Shown here one piece after another: positions 4,851 through 8,201 of a stretch of 8,201 nucleotides of DNA. The position numbers and the translations under genes are program-made. Origin of the DNA: Gammaproteobacteria bacterium (lineage in GTDB: Bacteria; Pseudomonadota; Gammaproteobacteria; Pseudomonadales; Azotimanducaceae); contig PARM01000027.1 in assembly GCA_002711495.1 (NCBI GenBank), positions 30,339 to 38,539 on the forward strand, given 5' to 3'. The notes under the pieces are model-generated. The model made no database searches. It had not been told where the DNA came from and worked only from the letters and a program-made list of their open reading frames with translations. Every line of letters begins with the position of its first letter. The stretch's first letter is position 1.

Positions 4851-6932
4851 GTGTCGACAATAAAAGCGTTTGATCTAAAAGAAATTCGACGTGGTAACAA
4901 AGCGCTCGAATCAGACAAAACCCTTGTTGATTCATTAGCGAAAGCTAGTTTAGAGACGATGACGCTCGAGGAAAAAATCGAGCAGCTACACGGGTCAAAA
5001 GGCAGTGGAGATATGGGCACCGAGAAAGGTTTGTATTGGTCAGGTGAAAATTCGGCGAAAGGAATACCTCCCTTTAAAATGGTAGATGGGCCGAGAGGCC
5101 TGCGTGCAGGGTTTGCGACCGCTTTTCCAGTTCCAATGGCGAGGGGTGCCTCGTTCGATCCGACGTTGGAGAGGCGCGTTGGAATGGCGATTGGCGAAGA
5201 GGTTGCCGCGGCTGGCGGCAATGTCCTTTTGGCCCCTACCGTCAATCTTTTGCGGCATCCTGGATGGGGTAGAGCCCAGGAGACTTATTCTGAGGACCCC
5301 TTTCACATGGGATTAATGGGACTAGCCTTTGTCTGTGGCGCTCAAAATTTTGTTCTGGCTAGTCCAAAGCATTTTGCGCTCAATAATCTTGAAACAACTC
5401 GGTTCGAAGTTAACTCAGAAATCGATGAGAGAGCTCTTCACGAAGTTTATCTGCCACACTTTAGACGCTCTATAGTAGATGGATGCGCTGCGTCGATAAT
5501 GAGTGCTTATAACAAAGTGAATGGCACTTACTGCGGAGAGAACTCAAATCTATTAGAGAAAATACTCAGAGACGATTGGGGTTTTGAAGGTTTTGTTGAG
5601 TCGGATTGGTTGTTGGGCACTCGATCCACAGCCCCTGCAATCAATGCAGGTATGGATATTGAGATGCCTGCAGCTTATTGGTTTAAACAGGAAAAAATTG
5701 AAGATTCGGTGGCTAAAGGTGAAATTCTTACAGAGACAATTGACCGAAACGTCTTAAGGGTTTTGCGTCAAAAATTTGCCTTCGGCCTGACTTCGCAGAT
5801 TTCAGTCTCGAAGGAAAGGATTGAATGTGAGGAGCATTTATCTCTGGCTCAGGAGGTAGCCGAAAAATCCTTTGTTCTTCTCAAAAATGAAGGGGTCCTG
5901 CCGCTAAAGGCGATTCAAAATATCGCCTTGATTGGTAAATTAGCGGCTACCGAGAATTTAGGGGATCGTGGAAGCAGCATGGTCAGGTCGACCCATGTCT
6001 CGACACCTTTTGATGGCATAGAGAATTGGAATGGTGCTTCTTTTACCTTCTTTGAGGATGCTCCAGAGTCGGACGTGCTTGAAGGCTTTGACGTGGCCGT
6101 TGTCGTAGCAGGCTACACTTATCAAGATGAAGGTGAATACATTCCCACGCTTAACAAAGAAAGTAGTGGGAATGACTTGGCGAGGGGAGGGGATCGAAGT
6201 TCTTTGAGACTGCCTATCGACCAAGAAGAGTTGATTGGAGCCGTCTCATCTAGAGCAAAAAAAACTGTCGTATTATTAGAGACTGGGAGCTCGGTCAATG
6301 TTTATCCTTGGATCGACAGCATTGAAGCACTTTTGGTCATTTGGTATCCCGGATGCGAGGGCGGCAAGGCAATTGCAAGAACACTATATGGAGAGGTGAA
6401 TCCCTCGGGTCGACTGCCCGCTCTGTTTCCAAAATCTGATGAGCAATTCGGTGAATGGGATACCAACGCGAAAGAAGTTAAGCACGGACTATTTCATGGT
6501 TATCGTTATTTAGATTGCAAACACGAGAAAGCGCTTTTTCCGTTTGGTTTTGGCTTAAGTTACACGGAGTTCAAAGTTAAAAGTGTTTTTGTCAATCGAA
6601 AAAAAAGACACTTTTCGGTAATTGTTGCCGTATCTAATCAAGGTAAAGTAGACGGGGATTGCGTGGTTCAGTTGTATGTTTCCTGCCTTAACTCTAAGGT
6701 TGACAGGGCTAAAAAAGAATTAAAGGGCTTTGGACGACTTTCGTTGCCAGCCAACGAAGAAATGAATCTAGAGTTTGAGGTCCCAGATTCGGATCTATGT
6801 TTCTATGATCGTGAAGCGGGTTGGGTCTTGGAGAGCTGCCTTTACCGTTTCTCTATAGGGTTCTCTTCAGAGGACTTGCCTTTCTCTCAGACATGGCGTT
6901 TCGAAGATACCTCATGGACCAAGGAAGCTTGA
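4851..6932 (+). CDS. Glycoside hydrolase family 3 (beta-glucosidase-like), cytoplasmic
   Basis: This is a 693-aa retaining glycosidase of family GH3, which hydrolyses non-reducing terminal beta-linked sugars. The N-terminal TIM-barrel domain (about 30-310) has MVDGPRG (77-83), RAQETYSEDP (141-150), the PKHFALNN motif (172-179), and the nucleophile Asp252 in GFVESDW. The alpha/beta sandwich (about 335-560) opens with AEKSFVLLKNEGVLPL and carries a DEGEY element (426-430), where Glu427 or Glu429 may be the acid/base. A C-terminal fibronectin-III-like domain (about 570-690) includes VVQLYVS and KKELKGFGRL. I see no PA14 insert. There is no signal peptide or lipobox, so it should act in the cytoplasm on an imported glycoside. 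GTG 4851 is the start, with AGGG 8 nt upstream and 17 nt after the SDR stop. The gene ends in tandem stops, TGA then TAG. Substrate sugar and aglycone are unknown. Confidence 0.95.
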   Translation: MSTIKAFDLKEIRRGNKALESDKTLVDSLAKASLETMTLEEKIEQLHGSKGSGDMGTEKGLYWSGENSAKGIPPFKMVDGPRGLRAGFATAFPVPMARGASFDPTLERRVGMAIGEEVAAAGGNVLLAPTVNLLRHPGWGRAQETYSEDPFHMGLMGLAFVCGAQNFVLASPKHFALNNLETTRFEVNSEIDERALHEVYLPHFRRSIVDGCAASIMSAYNKVNGTYCGENSNLLEKILRDDWGFEGFVESDWLLGTRSTAPAINAGMDIEMPAAYWFKQEKIEDSVAKGEILTETIDRNVLRVLRQKFAFGLTSQISVSKERIECEEHLSLAQEVAEKSFVLLKNEGVLPLKAIQNIALIGKLAATENLGDRGSSMVRSTHVSTPFDGIENWNGASFTFFEDAPESDVLEGFDVAVVVAGYTYQDEGEYIPTLNKESSGNDLARGGDRSSLRLPIDQEELIGAVSSRAKKTVVLLETGSSVNVYPWIDSIEALLVIWYPGCEGGKAIARTLYGEVNPSGRLPALFPKSDEQFGEWDTNAKEVKHGLFHGYRYLDCKHEKALFPFGFGLSYTEFKVKSVFVNRKKRHFSVIVAVSNQGKVDGDCVVQLYVSCLNSKVDRAKKELKGFGRLSLPANEEMNLEFEVPDSDLCFYDREAGWVLESCLYRFSIGFSSEDLPFSQTWRFEDTSWTKEA

Positions 6933-7006
6933 TAGCGGCATAATTTCCAAGATCCGTTCGCTATGGCAATATAGGCCTTCGAGGTCATTTTAAAAAGGAA
7001 TAGATT
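6933..7006 (+). other. Short GH3-thiolase spacer with ribosome binding site
   Basis: This 74-nt spacer holds an AAGGA ribosome site at 6995-6999, 7 nt before the GTG start of the thiolase. I see no hairpin with a T-run, so the thiolase is probably read through from the GH3 gene. CATAAT at 6939-6944 resembles a -10 box but lacks a matching -35 element. Confidence 0.55.
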
Positions 7007-8188
7007 GTGGAAGACGTAGTCATAGTAGATGCTGCAAGATCAGCAGTTGGGAGAAAAAAAGGTGCGTTAGGCTTGGTGCATCCAACAGATACATTGGGGC
7101 AAATCATTAAAAAAATGTTGGAAAGAAGTTCTGTTAGCTCTGAGTCAGTTGACCAAGTTATCGGGGGTTGCATCAACAAGTTAGGTGCGCAAGGCATGAA
7201 CGTTGCCAGAACCGCTTGGCTTTCCCATGGAGGTGCAGAGAGAACTCCATGCATCACTATAGACTCCCAGTGTGGGTCCTCCCAAGAAGCGGTGCACTTA
7301 GCAACAAGTCTACTTAAATCCGGAATGGCAAGTTGCGTAGTAGCTTGCGGAGTTGAAAACATGACGCGCCTGCCCGTTGGTTCAGACGCGGTTGGCCTTG
7401 ATAAGAATCTGGGTAAGCCGGTGGCTCGGTCCTACTTCGAACACTACGAATTCACGAGTCAGTTCGAAGGCGCTGAAAGAATGGCAGAGAAGTACCAAAT
7501 CACTCGAGCGGATAGCGACGAATTCGGCCTCAAATCCCAGGAACGAGCGAGAGCTGCGGTTGATGCTGGCCACTTTGAGTCACAAATTATTCCGTTAGAA
7601 ATCCCAAAGTTTGATGAGGCCGGGAATAGGCTTGAGGAGACGTATATCTTCAAAAAAGATGAAATCCCCCGTGATACCAGTCTCGAGGCGCTCGCTGGCT
7701 TGAGACCGGTGGCTCGGGAGGACGGGATTCACACCGCGGGAACGTCTTCACAAATTGCTGACGGTGCCTCTGCGCTTCTTATGATGACTGCGTCGAGGGC
7801 AAAAGATCTCGGTGTGAAACCTCTGGCCAAAATAGTTGATGCAGAGTTAGTGGGTTGTGATCCAGTGCTTATGTTAGAGGGGCCTATCCCAGTGACAGAG
7901 AAAATGTTGGCTAAGACGGGGCTTGATATAAATGATATCGATGTGTTCGAAATAAATGAGGCTTTTGCATCAGTTGTCATTTCTTGGGCCAAATCGGTCG
8001 GAGCGGATATGGATAAAGTTAACCCAAACGGCGGTGCAATAGCTTTAGGGCATCCTCTTGGAGCAACAGGATGCTTTTTGACGACGAAAGCGGTGCATGA
8101 ATTGCAAAGGACTGACGGAAAATATGGGCTGATTGCGATGTGTTGTGGTGGTGGTTTGGGTACGGGTACAATCATCAGCAAGGTTTAA
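7007..8188 (+). CDS. Thiolase (acetyl-CoA C-acyltransferase, degradative-type family)
   Basis: This is a 393-aa cytoplasmic thiolase, the full usual length. It catalyses CoA-dependent cleavage of 3-ketoacyl-CoA, or the reverse condensation. All active-site elements are present: the nucleophile Cys89 in DSQCGSSQ (86-93), NEAF (317-320), His349 in GGAIALGHPLGATG (342-355), and Cys379 in MCCGGGLGTG (378-387). The Cys89 loop reads CGSSQ rather than the CGSGL of many biosynthetic thiolases; I recall this pattern from thiolases linked to steroid and other ring-derived acyl-CoA breakdown (FadA5/FadA6-like), but the match is a recollection and weak as a substrate predictor. GTG 7007 is the start, supported by AAGGA with a 7-nt spacer. 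It probably belongs to the same transcript as the SDR and GH3 genes. An ATG occupies the last three bases of the window, possibly the start of a following gene, but too little is visible to call it. Confidence 0.95.
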   Translation: MEDVVIVDAARSAVGRKKGALGLVHPTDTLGQIIKKMLERSSVSSESVDQVIGGCINKLGAQGMNVARTAWLSHGGAERTPCITIDSQCGSSQEAVHLATSLLKSGMASCVVACGVENMTRLPVGSDAVGLDKNLGKPVARSYFEHYEFTSQFEGAERMAEKYQITRADSDEFGLKSQERARAAVDAGHFESQIIPLEIPKFDEAGNRLEETYIFKKDEIPRDTSLEALAGLRPVAREDGIHTAGTSSQIADGASALLMMTASRAKDLGVKPLAKIVDAELVGCDPVLMLEGPIPVTEKMLAKTGLDINDIDVFEINEAFASVVISWAKSVGADMDKVNPNGGAIALGHPLGATGCFLTTKAVHELQRTDGKYGLIAMCCGGGLGTGTIISKV

Positions 8189-8201
8189 CTCTGACATAAT
8201 G

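Noticed and set aside
4847..5245. Minus-strand open frame of 132 codons inside the GH3 gene
   Set aside because: It lies wholly antisense to a well-supported GH3 catalytic domain, has low-complexity Ser/Pro composition typical of an antisense shadow, and has no family features.
7729..8181. Minus-strand open frame of 150 codons inside the thiolase gene
   Set aside because: It is antisense to the conserved thiolase C-terminal half. The openness follows from the codon use of the real gene, and the peptide shows no recognisable domain.

Overview
This window looks like chromosomal DNA from a heterotrophic proteobacterium, most likely a gammaproteobacterium. The basis is moderate GC content, tightly packed genes, GTG as well as ATG starts, a YhhQ-type transporter, and acyl-CoA, SDR and GH3 enzymes of the kind common in marine gammaproteobacteria. 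The taxonomic call is an inference and is weak. I see no insertion sequence, phage gene, tRNA, rRNA or CRISPR array.

The window is built around one divergent junction at about 3946-4057. Leftward (minus strand, read right to left) runs a compact gene string: a divergent PTPS/QueD-family protein (3452-4030), an SDR that overlaps it by 4 nt (2760-3455), a YhhQ/VUT-type queuosine-precursor transporter that overlaps the SDR by 1 nt (1975-2760), a crotonase-fold enzyme 32 nt further on (1094-1942), and an ABC-2 type polysaccharide-export permease (295-1047). After a 127-nt AT-rich gap comes the 5' end of an unrecognised gene (1-167) that runs off the left edge. The first three genes are translationally coupled or nearly so, which suggests a shared pterin or deazapurine-related function. 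The crotonase and permease may be co-transcribed but do not obviously belong to the same pathway.

Rightward (plus strand) runs a three-gene set: an NAD-type SDR (4057-4833), a cytoplasmic GH3 glycoside hydrolase (4851-6932) 17 nt behind it, and a thiolase (7007-8188) after a 74-nt gap. An SDR, a glycosidase without a signal peptide and a CoA thiolase together fit a catabolic route in which a glycosylated compound enters the cell, is deglycosylated, has an alcohol oxidised and is shortened by thiolysis. The crotonase on the other strand could serve the same route. The substrate cannot be read from the sequence.

The most interesting part is the PTPS-like/SDR/YhhQ-like cassette. The PTPS homologue keeps the zinc-binding His residues but lacks the usual catalytic Cys, the usual catalytic His and the usual pterin-anchoring Glu, so its reaction is probably not the canonical QueD or PTPS one.
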